Positions 15,275 through 24,479 of a DNA stretch of 64,000 bases are shown here, piece by piece. The translations under genes were made by a program, and so were the position numbers. The stretch covers positions 1,674,001 through 1,738,000 of the forward strand of contig CAVTPU010000004.1 in assembly GCA_963736695.1 (NCBI GenBank). The letters are read 5' to 3'. Positions within the stretch are counted from its first letter, which is position 1, and the number at the start of each line of letters is the position of its first letter. Source of the stretch: CAVTPU01 sp963736695. GTDB taxonomy: Bacteria; Actinomycetota; Actinomycetes; Mycobacteriales; Micromonosporaceae. The notes below the pieces were generated by a model. The model did not search any database. It was not told the DNA's origin and saw nothing but the letters and a program-made list of their open reading frames with translations.

Positions 15275-16219
15275 ATGAGAATGGGCAACGTGACACGGCG
15301 AGGGGTGCTGCTCGCGGTGGCACTCGTGCCGGCGCTGGCGGCAGGTGTGGCGCTCAGCGGATGCTCGGCCACGTCCACCAGCCCAGAGCCCGGCGCCAGC
15401 GGGAAGCTTGCGGTGATCGCCACAACGACCCAGATCGGCGACCTGGTCCGCTCGGTCGGCGGAGACGCCGTGACAGTGCACCAGATCCTCAAACCCAACG
15501 TCGACCCCCACGAGTATGAACCCACCCCCGCCGACATCGCGTCGATCGGCACCGCCACGGTCGTGGTCAAGAACGGGATCGGCCTGGAGCCGTGGCTCGA
15601 CCAGACCCTGTCGGCGGCCGGGTTCACCGGCACCACCGTCGACGCCAGCACCGGCATCACCCTCCGTCACGGCGACGAGGGCGACGACCCGCACATCTGG
15701 CACAACCCGCGCAACGTGGTGACGATGGCGGCGACAATCGCGGACGCGTTCATCAAGGCCGACTCCGGACACGCCGACCAATACCGCGCACAGCTTAAGT
15801 CCTATCAGGACAAGCTCATCGAGCTCGACGCCAGCATCACCGCGAAACTCGCCACGATTCCGCCCGCGCAGCGGGTGCTGGTCACCAACCACGACGCGTT
15901 CGGCTATTACATCGATCACTATCAACTGAAGTTCATCGGATCGATCATCCCGAGCTTCGACACCTCGGCCGAACTCTCCGGCACCGCCATCGAGCAGCTC
16001 GTCGCCAAAATCAAGAGCACCGGCGTGAAGGCGGTCTTCTCCGAAAGCTCCCTTCCGCCCAAGACCGCACAGGCCATCGCGGAACGCGCCGGGATCAAGG
16101 TCGAGGCGGGCGACGACTCCCTCTTCGCCGACACCCTCGGCCCGGCCGGATCCAGCGGTTCCACCATCATCGACTCGCTGACCCACAACACCGACGTGAT
16201 CGTGAAAGCGTTGACATGA
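15275..16219 (+). CDS. znuA: Zinc ABC transporter substrate-binding lipoprotein
   Basis: A 314-residue cluster 9 metal-binding lipoprotein. The signal ends in the lipobox LSGC near residue 30. Metal-ligand positions are visible: His in DPHEYEPTPADI, His in DPHIWHNPRNV, His in VTNHDAFGYYI, and an acidic residue in the C-terminal lobe (AGDDSLFADTLG). A short loop with RHGDEGDDPH replaces the long His-rich loop of enterobacterial ZnuA. ATG at 15275 follows GGAGGAG, so the longer frame from 15227, which overlaps the Zur box, is rejected. First gene of a five-gene operon with ATGA overlap to znuC. Zinc is inferred from the Zur boxes; manganese is the alternative. Confidence 0.93.
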   Translation: MRMGNVTRRGVLLAVALVPALAAGVALSGCSATSTSPEPGASGKLAVIATTTQIGDLVRSVGGDAVTVHQILKPNVDPHEYEPTPADIASIGTATVVVKNGIGLEPWLDQTLSAAGFTGTTVDASTGITLRHGDEGDDPHIWHNPRNVVTMAATIADAFIKADSGHADQYRAQLKSYQDKLIELDASITAKLATIPPAQRVLVTNHDAFGYYIDHYQLKFIGSIIPSFDTSAELSGTAIEQLVAKIKSTGVKAVFSESSLPPKTAQAIAERAGIKVEAGDDSLFADTLGPAGSSGSTIIDSLTHNTDVIVKALT

Positions 16220-17070
16220 CATCACTGACCCACCTGACCTCGGGCCACACCACGGCCGCTGATTCATCGGCGGCCGTGCCGCCCGCGCTGGAGTTCCGCC
16301 ACGCCGCGATCGCATACGACAACACTCCGGTGTTGCATGACGTGCACGGCAGCGTCGCGGCGGGCGAGGCGGTCGCGCTCATCGGCCCGAACGGGGGAGG
16401 CAAGTCCACCCTCATCCGGGCTGTCCTCGGGCTCGTGCCGGTCGCCCGTGGCGAGATCCGGGTGCTCGGCACCCGGCCATCGAGCGCCCGAAGTCAGGTG
16501 GGTTATGTGCCCCAAGCCGAGACGCTCGACCCGGAATTCCCGGTGTCGGCGCTCGGCGTCGTCCTCATGGGCCGATATCGCAGGATCGGCTGGTTGCGGG
16601 CACCTGCCCGGGCCGATCGCGCGGCGGCCCAGGAGGCGCTCGCCGCAGTGGGCCTCGGAGACCGGGAGCGAGACCGCTTCGGCACCCTCTCCGGAGGCCA
16701 ACGGCAACGAGTGCTGCTGGCCCGCGCGCTTGTCGCACGACCGCGGCTGCTCGTGCTCGACGAGCCCTTCAACGGAGTCGACGCGGTGAGCCAGGAAGCC
16801 CTGCTCGCCTCTCTCACCGACGCGAAAGCCTCCGGCACGGCCGTGCTGATCAGCACCCACGACCTCTCGATCGCCCATCTGGCCTGCGACCACGTCTGCC
16901 TGCTCAACCGGCACCAGTTCGGCTTTGGGCCGGTCGAGCAGACCCTCACCCCGGATCGACTGCGGCAAACCTATGGCGCGAAGGCGTTGCAACTGCGAGG
17001 CGACCGGGTGATCGTGGCAGCCGACGACCCCACGGCGGCCCACCGGGTCACCGCAACGGCCGCACCATGA
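16216..17070 (+). CDS. znuC: Zinc ABC transporter ATP-binding protein
   Basis: A 284-residue ABC ATPase energising zinc import. Motifs: Walker A GPNGGGKST near 68, Q-loop VGYVPQ, signature LSGGQRQRVLLARAL near 160, Walker B RLLVLDEPFNGVD, and the switch histidine in ISTHDLSIAHLACD. The start overlaps the znuA stop (ATGA) and its own stop overlaps the next permease gene the same way, so stoichiometric translation of the complex is likely. Confidence 0.95.
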   Translation: MTSLTHLTSGHTTAADSSAAVPPALEFRHAAIAYDNTPVLHDVHGSVAAGEAVALIGPNGGGKSTLIRAVLGLVPVARGEIRVLGTRPSSARSQVGYVPQAETLDPEFPVSALGVVLMGRYRRIGWLRAPARADRAAAQEALAAVGLGDRERDRFGTLSGGQRQRVLLARALVARPRLLVLDEPFNGVDAVSQEALLASLTDAKASGTAVLISTHDLSIAHLACDHVCLLNRHQFGFGPVEQTLTPDRLRQTYGAKALQLRGDRVIVAADDPTAAHRVTATAAP

Positions 17071-17960
17071 GCGCGGTGTTCCTCGATCCGTTCGCCCTGC
17101 CGTTCATGAGCCGGGCGCTCCTCGCGCTCATCATCGTCGGTGTCGCCGGCGCGGCGGTGAGCGTCTTCGTGCTGCTGCGCCGGCTCGCGTTCGCGGCCGA
17201 CACCATCACCCACACCGTCTTCCCCGGCGTCGTGGTCGGTTTCCTCACCGCGGGCGAGGAGGGCGTGCTGTGGGGCGCGCTGGCCGCTGCAATCGTCACC
17301 GCGGTCGCCCTCACCCTGCTCTCCCGGGCATCGAGAGTGAGCGACGACGCGGCGATGGCGATCCTGCTCACCAGCATGTTCTCCATCGGCGTGGTGCTGA
17401 TCTCCCGGCGCTCGTCCTACACCTCGGACCTGACCGCGTTCCTCTTCGGCCGGGTGCTCACAGTCAGTGCCGCCACCGTCACACAGACCGCGGTGGTGGC
17501 GGCGATCGCCCTCGCCGGGATCGCCGCCACCGCGAAGGAGCAGGTCTTTCGCGCCTTCGACCCGATCGGATCGAGCGCGAGCGGATATCGGGTGACCTGG
17601 CTCGACCTAGTGCTCAACAGCTCGATCGCACTCGTCGTCGTCGGCGCGGCCCGGGCGGTCGGCGTGCTGCTGGTCGTCGCGCTGCTGGTCGTGCCCGCCG
17701 CCGCCGGACGACTCGTCTCGTCCCGGATCTGGGTCATTGCCGCAACCGGGGTGGCCCTGACCGTGGCCGCCGCCTACGGTGGCCTGCTCATCAGCTATCA
17801 CGCTGCCGTCGACTACGGCGCCCGGTTGGCTCCAGGACCGGCGGTCGTCCTCACCCTTGTCGCGGCCTATGTGCTGATCGCCGCCAGCACGGCGATGACA
17901 CGCCGAGCCCGCAGTGGCGCGGTCGCCGCACGACCGGAGGTGCGCAGTGGGCTGGCTTGA
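17067..17960 (+). CDS. znuB: Zinc ABC transporter permease, first subunit
   Basis: A 297-residue membrane permease of the ABC-3 family, with about eight to nine hydrophobic helices. The family region FAADTITHTVFPGVVVGFL and the coupling region FDPIGSSASGYRVTWLDL are seen. It is one of two consecutive but different permease genes, so the transporter is a heterodimer, as in several actinobacterial zinc/manganese importers. ATGA overlap with znuC; overlap of 14 nt with the following gene. Confidence 0.92.
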   Translation: MSAVFLDPFALPFMSRALLALIIVGVAGAAVSVFVLLRRLAFAADTITHTVFPGVVVGFLTAGEEGVLWGALAAAIVTAVALTLLSRASRVSDDAAMAILLTSMFSIGVVLISRRSSYTSDLTAFLFGRVLTVSAATVTQTAVVAAIALAGIAATAKEQVFRAFDPIGSSASGYRVTWLDLVLNSSIALVVVGAARAVGVLLVVALLVVPAAAGRLVSSRIWVIAATGVALTVAAAYGGLLISYHAAVDYGARLAPGPAVVLTLVAAYVLIAASTAMTRRARSGAVAARPEVRSGLA

Positions 17961-18792
17961 TTCATATCTGCACCGGGCCGTGATCGAGGTCATCCTCGTC
18001 GGCGCGATCGCCGGCACGGTCGGAGTGCAGGTGGTGCTGCGACGGCTGGCGTTCTTCGCCATGGCGATGACCCACGCCACCTTTCCCGGCGTGGTGATCG
18101 CCGCGATCATCGGGGTCAATCTCTATCTCGGTGGCGCCGTCGCCGGGGTGGCGGTCGCGGCCGGAGTGCTCGCCGCGAGCCGACGGCGCGGGCACGACGA
18201 ATCGACCGCGACCGGGGTGGTGCTCGCCGCCGGGTTCGCGTTGGGCGTCGCGCTGATGTCGACTCAGCAGGGTTTCACCCGCAACCTCTCGGCTTTTCTG
18301 GTCGGGTCGATCCTCACCGTCGACCATTCCGACTTGGCGACCGCGGCGGTTCTCGCGATCGTCGTGGCGGTGACGCTCGCCCTCTTGCGCAAAGAGCTCC
18401 TCTTCGCCGGATTCGACCCGGTCGGGGCGCGAGCCGCCGGCTATCCGGTGCTCCTGTTGGAGTTCGTCGTGTTGTTGATCGTGCAGGCGGCCGTGGTGAC
18501 CACGGTGCCGGCGATCGGCACCATCTTGTGCCTCGCGCTCATCGTCGCCCCGGCCGCGGCCGCTCGGCTATGGACCGACCAGGTCCGACACATGTACGCG
18601 ATCGCGGTCAGCCTCGCGATCGGGTCCGGGCTGGCGGGCTTGGCGATCTCTCAGCACTATGACGTCGCGGCCGGGGGCACCATCGCGCTCGTCGCGGCCG
18701 CCGCCTTCGTCGTCTCATGGCTCGCCGCGCCCCGCCATGGTCTCCTCCACCGACGCCGACACCGGGCTACACTCACGACGAATCCGTCGTAA
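17947..18792 (+). CDS. znuB2: Zinc ABC transporter permease, second subunit
   Basis: A 281-residue ABC-3 permease related to its upstream partner, with FFAMAMTHATFPGVVIAAI and FDPVGARAAGYPVLLLEFVV as the matching conserved regions. The GTG at 17947 has CCGGAGG upstream and gives the expected membrane start (GWLDSYLHRAVIEVILVGAIAG); the open frame extends upstream only inside the first permease. It ends 13 bp before the regulator gene. Confidence 0.9.
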   Translation: MGWLDSYLHRAVIEVILVGAIAGTVGVQVVLRRLAFFAMAMTHATFPGVVIAAIIGVNLYLGGAVAGVAVAAGVLAASRRRGHDESTATGVVLAAGFALGVALMSTQQGFTRNLSAFLVGSILTVDHSDLATAAVLAIVVAVTLALLRKELLFAGFDPVGARAAGYPVLLLEFVVLLIVQAAVVTTVPAIGTILCLALIVAPAAAARLWTDQVRHMYAIAVSLAIGSGLAGLAISQHYDVAAGGTIALVAAAAFVVSWLAAPRHGLLHRRRHRATLTTNPS

Positions 18793-18805
18793 CGTGGAGA
18801 CCCTT

Positions 18806-19216
18806 GTGAGCCAGTCCAGGCCGGCCATTACCCGAAACACCCGACAACGGGGCGAAGTGCTCACGTTGCTCACCGAAACGGACGATTTCCGTACGCCGCA
18901 GCAGCTGCACTATGAGCTTCAGCAACGCGGAGCACAGGTAGGGTTGACGACTGTCTATCGCACCCTGCAGGTATTGGTGGACGCCGGCGAGGTCGACACC
19001 ACCCGATTGCCGACCGGCGAGCAGCTCTATCGCCGCTGTCGCCAGTCTCGCCACCACCATCACCTGGTATGCCGCCAGTGTGGAACCACGGTCGAGATCG
19101 AAGGGCCGATGGTGGAGCGATGGGCCGACAAACTCGCCGCCGAACACGGCTTCTCCGACGTGAGTCACACCGTCGAGGTCTTTGGCATGTGCCGGCGGTG
19201 CACGGCCGGCACATGA
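18806..19216 (+). CDS. zur: Fur family zinc uptake regulator
   Basis: A 136-residue Fur-family repressor. The N-terminal winged helix is RQRGEVLTLLTETDDFRTPQQLHYELQQRGAQVGLTTVYRTLQVLVDAGEV; the regulatory site includes RQSRHHHHLVCRQCGTTVEI and the C-terminal MCRRC, giving two CxxC pairs for structural zinc. These fit Zur better than iron-sensing Fur, and two Zur-like boxes precede the operon. GTG at 18806 with GGAG upstream is preferred; another GTG at 18794 is in frame. Its place at the end of the znu operon implies negative autoregulation. Confidence 0.92.
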   Translation: MSQSRPAITRNTRQRGEVLTLLTETDDFRTPQQLHYELQQRGAQVGLTTVYRTLQVLVDAGEVDTTRLPTGEQLYRRCRQSRHHHHLVCRQCGTTVEIEGPMVERWADKLAAEHGFSDVSHTVEVFGMCRRCTAGT

Positions 19217-19223
19217 CCCGCCG

Positions 19224-19988
19224 TCAGGCCACCGAGCCGAGGAACACCCCGATGCCATAGGTAACGGCCATCGCCAGCGCTCCCCCGAAGACGACCCGGG
19301 CCACCGCTCGTCCCATGCTGGCCCCACCCAGACGCGCGCTGACCGTGCCGGTCAGTGCGAGGGCTGCAAGCACCGCGACCATCGTCACCGGCACCCGCAG
19401 GCTCGGCGGCGGCAGCACGATCGCCAACAGCGGCAACATCGCGCCGACCGTGAACGACACCACCGACGCGATCGTCGCCGCCCACGGACTCACGAGGACG
19501 TCAGGGTCGATGTTGAGCTCCGCCTCGGCGTGAGCCCGAAACGCGTCATGTTCGGTGAGCTCGATCGCCACCTGTTGCGCCAAGCGGGGCGAGAGACCCT
19601 TCGACTGATAGATGCCGGCGAGCTCGGCGAGCTCAGCCTCGGGTTCCTCGGCGAGTTCCCATCTCTCCTTGGCCAGCAAGGCGCGCTCGGTGTCGCGTTG
19701 GGTCGAGACCGAGACATATTCGCCGGCACCCATGGATAGTGCGCCAGCGACAACGCCGGCGAGGCCTGCGGTGATCAAAGCGGCCCGATTGGTTGAGGCA
19801 CCTGCCACACCCACCACGAGACCGGCGACCGAGACGATCCCGTCATTGGCGCCGAGCACGCCGGCTCGCAGCCAGTTGGTTCGTTGGGCCGACCCCCGAC
19901 CATGGGGTTCGTCGGGGTGGGGTCCGATGATCGACGTTCGCACGGGTGCATGATAGTGCCGAGCTCCGACGAAGTCGTCAGGCAGCAT
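19224..19988 (-). CDS. VIT1/CCC1 family metal transporter
   Basis: A roughly 254-residue VIT1/CCC1-like membrane protein. The first membrane signature is TNWLRAGVLGANDGIVSVAGLVVGVAGA, followed by AALITAGLAGVVAGALSMGAGEYVSVSTQRD, an acidic cytoplasmic helical segment (ERWELAEEPEAELAELAGIYQSKG) and three C-terminal helices. The family exports or stores Fe2+/Mn2+. It is convergent with zur, only 7 bp apart. The start is uncertain: ATG 19988 and GTG 19943 are both possible and neither has a clear ribosome-binding site; the conserved domain begins about residue 30. Confidence 0.88.
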   Translation of the reverse strand: MLPDDFVGARHYHAPVRTSIIGPHPDEPHGRGSAQRTNWLRAGVLGANDGIVSVAGLVVGVAGASTNRAALITAGLAGVVAGALSMGAGEYVSVSTQRDTERALLAKERWELAEEPEAELAELAGIYQSKGLSPRLAQQVAIELTEHDAFRAHAEAELNIDPDVLVSPWAATIASVVSFTVGAMLPLLAIVLPPPSLRVPVTMVAVLAALALTGTVSARLGGASMGRAVARVVFGGALAMAVTYGIGVFLGSVA

Positions 19989-20143
19989 GGTGTCGGGTCG
20001 ACATGACCGCCATAAGGCGCTTGGATTGTGGTGTTCGTCTCCCTCACACGGTGAACCACGGCCGCGCTGGCGACGACTTCCACTCGGGGGCGACAATCGT
20101 TCGGCGGTGGCGTGCCGCCGCGCCAGATGAAGCAGGTGAATCG

Positions 20144-20806
20144 ATGCCGCGAGCGCGGATCATGTCCGGGTCCGATTTCGTTGACCCCACGGCCCGGCGC
20201 CGGGCGTGGCGAGTGGCTCCTCGTGTGGTCGCCGTGGTCGCCGCAGTCGCGGCGATCGTCACCGGATTCGTAAGCCCAGCCTGGGCTCACTCGGCACTCG
20301 TCTCGTCGAATCCGGCCGCCGACTCCGTCGTCCACGCCCCAGTCACCGCGATCACCCTCACGTTCAATGAGGTGGTCCGCGCCGAGTTCTCCGCCATCGT
20401 CGTGACGGGCCCCGAAAACAAGCCCTACGCCGAGGGCTCGGTCACCGCCGCCGGGCCGACAGTCAAGCAAACGGTGCGCCCCTTGGTCCCTGGCGGCTAT
20501 CTCGTCGCCTGGCGGGTGGTCTCCGCCGACGGGCATCCGGAGAGCGGCGCATTCCGCTTCACCGTCGACGGCCCGACGAACGGATCGGCGGCTTCCCCCG
20601 CGCCATCGACAACCACTGCGGGCTCAGCCTCATCGGTGGACGCGCCGGTCGGCCAGAAACAGGCGGGTGGCGGCAATTCGGCGAAGCCGGGCCGCGGGGG
20701 CGTGCTGTGGTGGATCGCGAGCGGCGTCGGTTTGGCTTGCCTTATCGGCGTGGGAGTCTGGGTGACGCGGCGACGTGACGACGGACCGACGGGGCAGGTG
20801 CGGTGA
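20144..20806 (+). CDS. copC: CopC-domain copper-binding protein, membrane-anchored
   Basis: A 220-residue exported protein. After a signal (VVAVVAAVAAIVTGFVSPAWA) the mature N-terminus is AHSALVSSNPAADSVV, which places the first histidine where CopC coordinates copper; the second part of the site is ADGHPESGAFRFTV. A Ser/Thr/Ala linker and one C-terminal helix (VLWWIASGVGLACLIGVGVWV) anchor it. Start ATG 20144 with AGGTGA upstream; another ATG at 20162 is in frame. Its stop overlaps the start of the CopD-CtaG gene (GTGA), so they act together in copper delivery, probably to cytochrome oxidase. Confidence 0.9.
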   Translation: MPRARIMSGSDFVDPTARRRAWRVAPRVVAVVAAVAAIVTGFVSPAWAHSALVSSNPAADSVVHAPVTAITLTFNEVVRAEFSAIVVTGPENKPYAEGSVTAAGPTVKQTVRPLVPGGYLVAWRVVSADGHPESGAFRFTVDGPTNGSAASPAPSTTTAGSASSVDAPVGQKQAGGGNSAKPGRGGVLWWIASGVGLACLIGVGVWVTRRRDDGPTGQVR

Positions 20807-22818
20807 CGACGATGCAGCCCGCGGTCGCGCGTACGCGCTGGGTTGTCTGGCTCTTGGCTGGCGCCGCGAGCCTTGTCACGTTAGTGATGGCGGCCCGGTT
20901 CGGCGACGCCGTCACAAACACCGAACTCGCCGGCCTGCCCGACGCGGGACCGGTGGCGCATTGGGGCCTGCCGGTGCTGCGGGTGGCCAACGATCTCATC
21001 GGCACGATCGCGGTCGGACTGCTGGTCACGGCTGCGTTCATGGTGCCAGGAGACGGAGCCGCGATCGGCCCGACGGCGTTTCGGCTGTTGCGGCGCGGTT
21101 TCTGGTTCGCCGCGAGTTGGGTGGTCACGGCCTCGCTGGTGAGCGTGTTCACGGTCGCCGATCTGCTCGGCCAACCGCTGTCACGGCTATCACCGTCCAT
21201 TGTGGTGAGTTTTGCGACGTCCGTCTCACAAGGACAGTCGCTGCTCGTGCAGAGTCTGTTCGCGCTGACGGCCGCGATCACCGCACGGCTGACCCTGACC
21301 CGTTTCGGGGCCGCGGTCGCCGGCATCGCGGCCGTGCTCGCGGTGGTGCCGCCCGCCTTCACCGGACACGCCGCCGCCGCCGGCAACCACCAGACCGCGG
21401 TGACCAGCCTCGCCATGCACGTGCTCGCGAGTTCGCTATGGCTGGGCGGCCTGGTGGCGCTATTCGCCGTGCGGCCGACGACGCTCCTGCCCGACGTCGC
21501 CGCCCGGTTCAGCCGACTGGCGCTCGGTTGTTGGGTCGCGATGGCGGTCAGCGGCGTGGCCAACGCGTGGGTGCGCCTCGGTTCCTGGGACGCGCTCGTC
21601 GATTCCCGGTACGGCTGGTTGATCTTCGGCAAACTCGCACTTCTGGCGCTCCTCGGTTTTGTCGGAGCGACACACCGACGGTGGTCACTGACCGCGATGC
21701 GAGCGGGTGATCCACACGGGTTCTGGCGCCTCGCCGCCGGCGAGATCATCGCCTTCGGGACGGCGATCGGCCTGGCAGTCGCGCTGTCGCGCAGTCCGAC
21801 CCCGGTGCCGACCAATCCGACCACCTTCGACCCTTACACCGACCTGGTCGGATTCCCGATGCCACCCCGGCTCACCCTCGCCCGCGTCTTCGAGCTTCCC
21901 CTGCCCGACCTGTTCTTCCTCACCATCGCGATCGTCGGCGCCATCGCCTATCTCGCTGGTGTTCGCCGAATGCGGGCTCTTGGTGAGAGATGGCCCTGGC
22001 ACCGCACCCTCTCCTGGCTCACGGGCATGGTCATCTTCGTCGCGGCGACCAACCTCGGACTGGCGCGCTATGCCACGGTGCTCTTCAGCGTCCACATGGC
22101 ACAGCACATGGTGCTGTCGATGGTGGTGCCGATGTTGCTCGTCGGCGCCGCCCCCCTGACCCTCGCGCTGCGCGCCCTGCACCACGCGTCCGACCCACAC
22201 ACGCGGGGCCCCCGCGAATGGCTTCTGCTATTTATCCATAGTGGATATGTTCGGGCGCTGACTCATCCCGCAGTCGCGCTCATGCTCTATGTCGTCGGCC
22301 TCTACGCACTCTATTTCAGCTCACTGTTCACCATCCTCATGCGTTATCACCTGGGGCACCTCGCGATGGTGGTGCACTTTGTCGCCAGCGGATATCTGCT
22401 TTTCTGGGTGCTTGTCGGCATCGATCCGGGGCGCCGCCGCGTGCCTATGCCGCTGCTGATCCTCACCCACTTCATCTCGATGGTCTTCCACGCGTTCTTC
22501 GGAGTGGCGCTGCTGCAAGCTCAAGACGTGATCGGCGCCCGATGGTTCGCTCCGGTGCATCCAACGTGGGCGCCGTCGATGCTGAGCGACCAACACCTGG
22601 GTGCCTCGATCGCCTGGGCCTTCGGCGAGATCCCTGCGGCGATTGTCATGATCTTCCTGGTGTTCCAGTGGATGCGCGCCGACGAACGCGAACAACGACG
22701 CGTCGACCGGGCTGCGGACCGAGCCGCGCATGACGGAGTCGACGACGAACTCGCCCGCTACAACGCGTTTCTTCAGCGAGCCAACGCGGCCGAGCAGGCC
22801 CAGGAGTCCCGGCGTTGA
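20803..22818 (+). CDS. CopD - CtaG (caa3 assembly) fusion membrane protein
   Basis: A 671-residue polytopic protein with two domains. The N-terminal ~340 residues are CopD-like (about eight helices, including TGHAAAAGNHQTAVTSLAMHVLASSLWLGGLVALF). The C-terminal ~300 residues are a cytochrome c oxidase caa3 assembly factor domain (CtaG_Cox): FSVHMAQHMVLSMVVPMLLVGAAPLTLALRAL, LGHLAMVVHFVASGYLLFWVLVGIDP, and HAFFGVALL. This fusion is common in actinobacteria and links copper import to CuA/CuB site maturation. GTG start overlaps the copC stop. Confidence 0.92.
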   Translation: MTTMQPAVARTRWVVWLLAGAASLVTLVMAARFGDAVTNTELAGLPDAGPVAHWGLPVLRVANDLIGTIAVGLLVTAAFMVPGDGAAIGPTAFRLLRRGFWFAASWVVTASLVSVFTVADLLGQPLSRLSPSIVVSFATSVSQGQSLLVQSLFALTAAITARLTLTRFGAAVAGIAAVLAVVPPAFTGHAAAAGNHQTAVTSLAMHVLASSLWLGGLVALFAVRPTTLLPDVAARFSRLALGCWVAMAVSGVANAWVRLGSWDALVDSRYGWLIFGKLALLALLGFVGATHRRWSLTAMRAGDPHGFWRLAAGEIIAFGTAIGLAVALSRSPTPVPTNPTTFDPYTDLVGFPMPPRLTLARVFELPLPDLFFLTIAIVGAIAYLAGVRRMRALGERWPWHRTLSWLTGMVIFVAATNLGLARYATVLFSVHMAQHMVLSMVVPMLLVGAAPLTLALRALHHASDPHTRGPREWLLLFIHSGYVRALTHPAVALMLYVVGLYALYFSSLFTILMRYHLGHLAMVVHFVASGYLLFWVLVGIDPGRRRVPMPLLILTHFISMVFHAFFGVALLQAQDVIGARWFAPVHPTWAPSMLSDQHLGASIAWAFGEIPAAIVMIFLVFQWMRADEREQRRVDRAADRAAHDGVDDELARYNAFLQRANAAEQAQESRR

Positions 22819-22837
22819 CCTCTGCGGCGCCCGCGCC

Positions 22838-23095
22838 TCAGACTCGCTCGGGCGTGACCGCCTCGAGATCACCGGCCGCGGTGACCAGAAGCCGGTGGCC
22901 GAGGTCTGTCAGTGCTCGCGCCACGGCGAGTTCGTCACCGATCTCCGGGATGTCCCGGTCGGTCGGGTTGAGTTTCGCGCGACCGATTCCGACGAGGCGA
23001 TCGCCGAGATCGGTGTGCAGACGCGCCTCGGCATAGGTGCGCCCCTCGTCTTCCCCAACATAGATCTCGACCTGCCACCGTTTCATCGCGGTCAT
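22838..23095 (-). CDS. DUF1876 (dsRBD-fold) protein, Rv1738/Rv2632c-like
   Basis: An 85-residue protein of the DUF1876 family: MKRWQVEIYVGEDEGRTYAEARL, GIGRAKLNPTDRDIPEIGDELAVARALTDLGHRLL. In Mycobacterium tuberculosis the homologues Rv1738 and Rv2632c belong to the DosR dormancy regulon, and the fold resembles ribosome hibernation factors. ATG 23095 with AGGAGG upstream. It is divergent from the transhydrogenase genes. A degenerate DosR-like motif lies at 23205-23219. Ribosome stabilisation in energy stress is an inference from the family. Confidence 0.85.
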   Translation of the reverse strand: MTAMKRWQVEIYVGEDEGRTYAEARLHTDLGDRLVGIGRAKLNPTDRDIPEIGDELAVARALTDLGHRLLVTAAGDLEAVTPERV

Positions 23096-23291
23096 GACGG
23101 ACCTCCTCGCCAGCGCGGGTGTCGAAGGCGGACCTGGTCGCCTCGTTCCCACCGTGACTCGGTCGAACCGGCGGCCGGCAGAGCCGGATGGTCCCCACCA
23201 CTCGGGCCGTTCGTCTCTGACCTCGACCCGGCCGACCGCCGAGACTAGGCTTCGCCCTGACCCCCTAGGGAACACACGAGCGGAGGCGGCG

Positions 23292-24479
23292 ATGACCGCG
23301 GTGACGATCGGTGTAGTCGCAGAATCAGCGCCGGACGAACGCCGGGTCGCGATGGTTCCCGAGGTGGTCAGTCGGCTGACCACGACCGGGGCCACCGTGA
23401 TCGTCGAGGCCGGAGCCGGGGCCGCAGCGCTCATGTCCGACCAGGCCTATCGGGACGCCGGGGCAGAGGTCGCCACCGCCGACGAGGTGGATCGGCGCTC
23501 CGACGTGCTCTTATCCGTACGCGCGCTGCCCGCCACTCGTCGCGACAGGCTACGCCCCGGCCAGACCCTGATCGGATTGTTCTCACCACTGGCCGACCCG
23601 GCATTCGTGACCGACTGCGTGCGCACGAAGGCCACCGCCATCAGCCTCGACCTGTTGCCGCGCACGCTGAGCCGCGCACAGACGATGGACGCGCTCAGCT
23701 CACAAGCGAACATCGCCGGATATCGCGCCGCGCTGGTCGCGGCGACCGCCTATGGGCGGTATTTCCCCATGCTGATGACGGCGGCCGGCACCGCGAAGCC
23801 AGCGCAGGTGCTCGTGCTTGGGGCGGGCGTCGCCGGCCTGTCCGCGATCGGCACGACCCGCCGTCTCGGCGCGATGGTGAGCGGCTATGACATCCGGCCG
23901 GAGACCCGCGACGAGGTTCGGTCGATGGGAGCCCGTTTCCTCGACCTCGCCGCCGTGCAGTCCGGGACCGGCGGCGGCGGCTATGCCCGCGCCCTGACCG
24001 CCGAGGAACGCGACGCGCAGCAGCAAGCCCTGCAGGAGCGCATCGCCGGCTTCGACGTGGTGATCACCACGGCCGCAGTGCCGGGGCGTCGTCCTCCGGT
24101 GTTGGTGACCCGCGCCGCGCTCGACCAGATGCGACCCGGCTCGGTCGTGCTCGACATGGCGGCCGGCCCGCTCGGCGGCAACGTCGAGGGTTCGGCGCCC
24201 GACGAGACTCTCGTGGTCGGTGATGGCGTCACCCTCATCGGCGCCGGCAACTTGGCGGCCTCCATGCCTGCGGGGGCATCCACCGCCTATGCCCGCAACA
24301 TCGCCGCGATGGTCGCGCATGTGGTGCACGACGGGGTGTTGACCATCGACCTCACCGACGAGATTCTCGCCGCCGTCGTGGTCAGCCACGCAGGCGGCGT
24401 GTTCAGCCCGGCGGTCGCCGCGGCGCACCCCGACCTGAGCGGAACCGATTCCCCACAGCCTGACGGAGGCGACGCATGA
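23292..24479 (+). CDS. pntAA: NAD(P) transhydrogenase subunit alpha 1
   Basis: A 395-residue NAD(H)-binding domain I of proton-translocating transhydrogenase, related to alanine dehydrogenase. Seen: TIGVVAESAPDERRVAMVPEVV, the RQD-loop region in altered form (SSQANIAGYRAALVAA), the nucleotide motif VLVLGAGVAGLSAIGTTRRLGAMVSGYDIRPE, and ITTAAVPGRRPPVLVT. Cytoplasmic; transfers hydride between NADH and NADP coupled to proton movement through the other subunits. GGAGG precedes ATG 23292. First of three genes joined by ATGA overlaps, the split arrangement known from Rhodospirillum and mycobacteria. Confidence 0.95.
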   Translation: MTAVTIGVVAESAPDERRVAMVPEVVSRLTTTGATVIVEAGAGAAALMSDQAYRDAGAEVATADEVDRRSDVLLSVRALPATRRDRLRPGQTLIGLFSPLADPAFVTDCVRTKATAISLDLLPRTLSRAQTMDALSSQANIAGYRAALVAATAYGRYFPMLMTAAGTAKPAQVLVLGAGVAGLSAIGTTRRLGAMVSGYDIRPETRDEVRSMGARFLDLAAVQSGTGGGGYARALTAEERDAQQQALQERIAGFDVVITTAAVPGRRPPVLVTRAALDQMRPGSVVLDMAAGPLGGNVEGSAPDETLVVGDGVTLIGAGNLAASMPAGASTAYARNIAAMVAHVVHDGVLTIDLTDEILAAVVVSHAGGVFSPAVAAAHPDLSGTDSPQPDGGDA

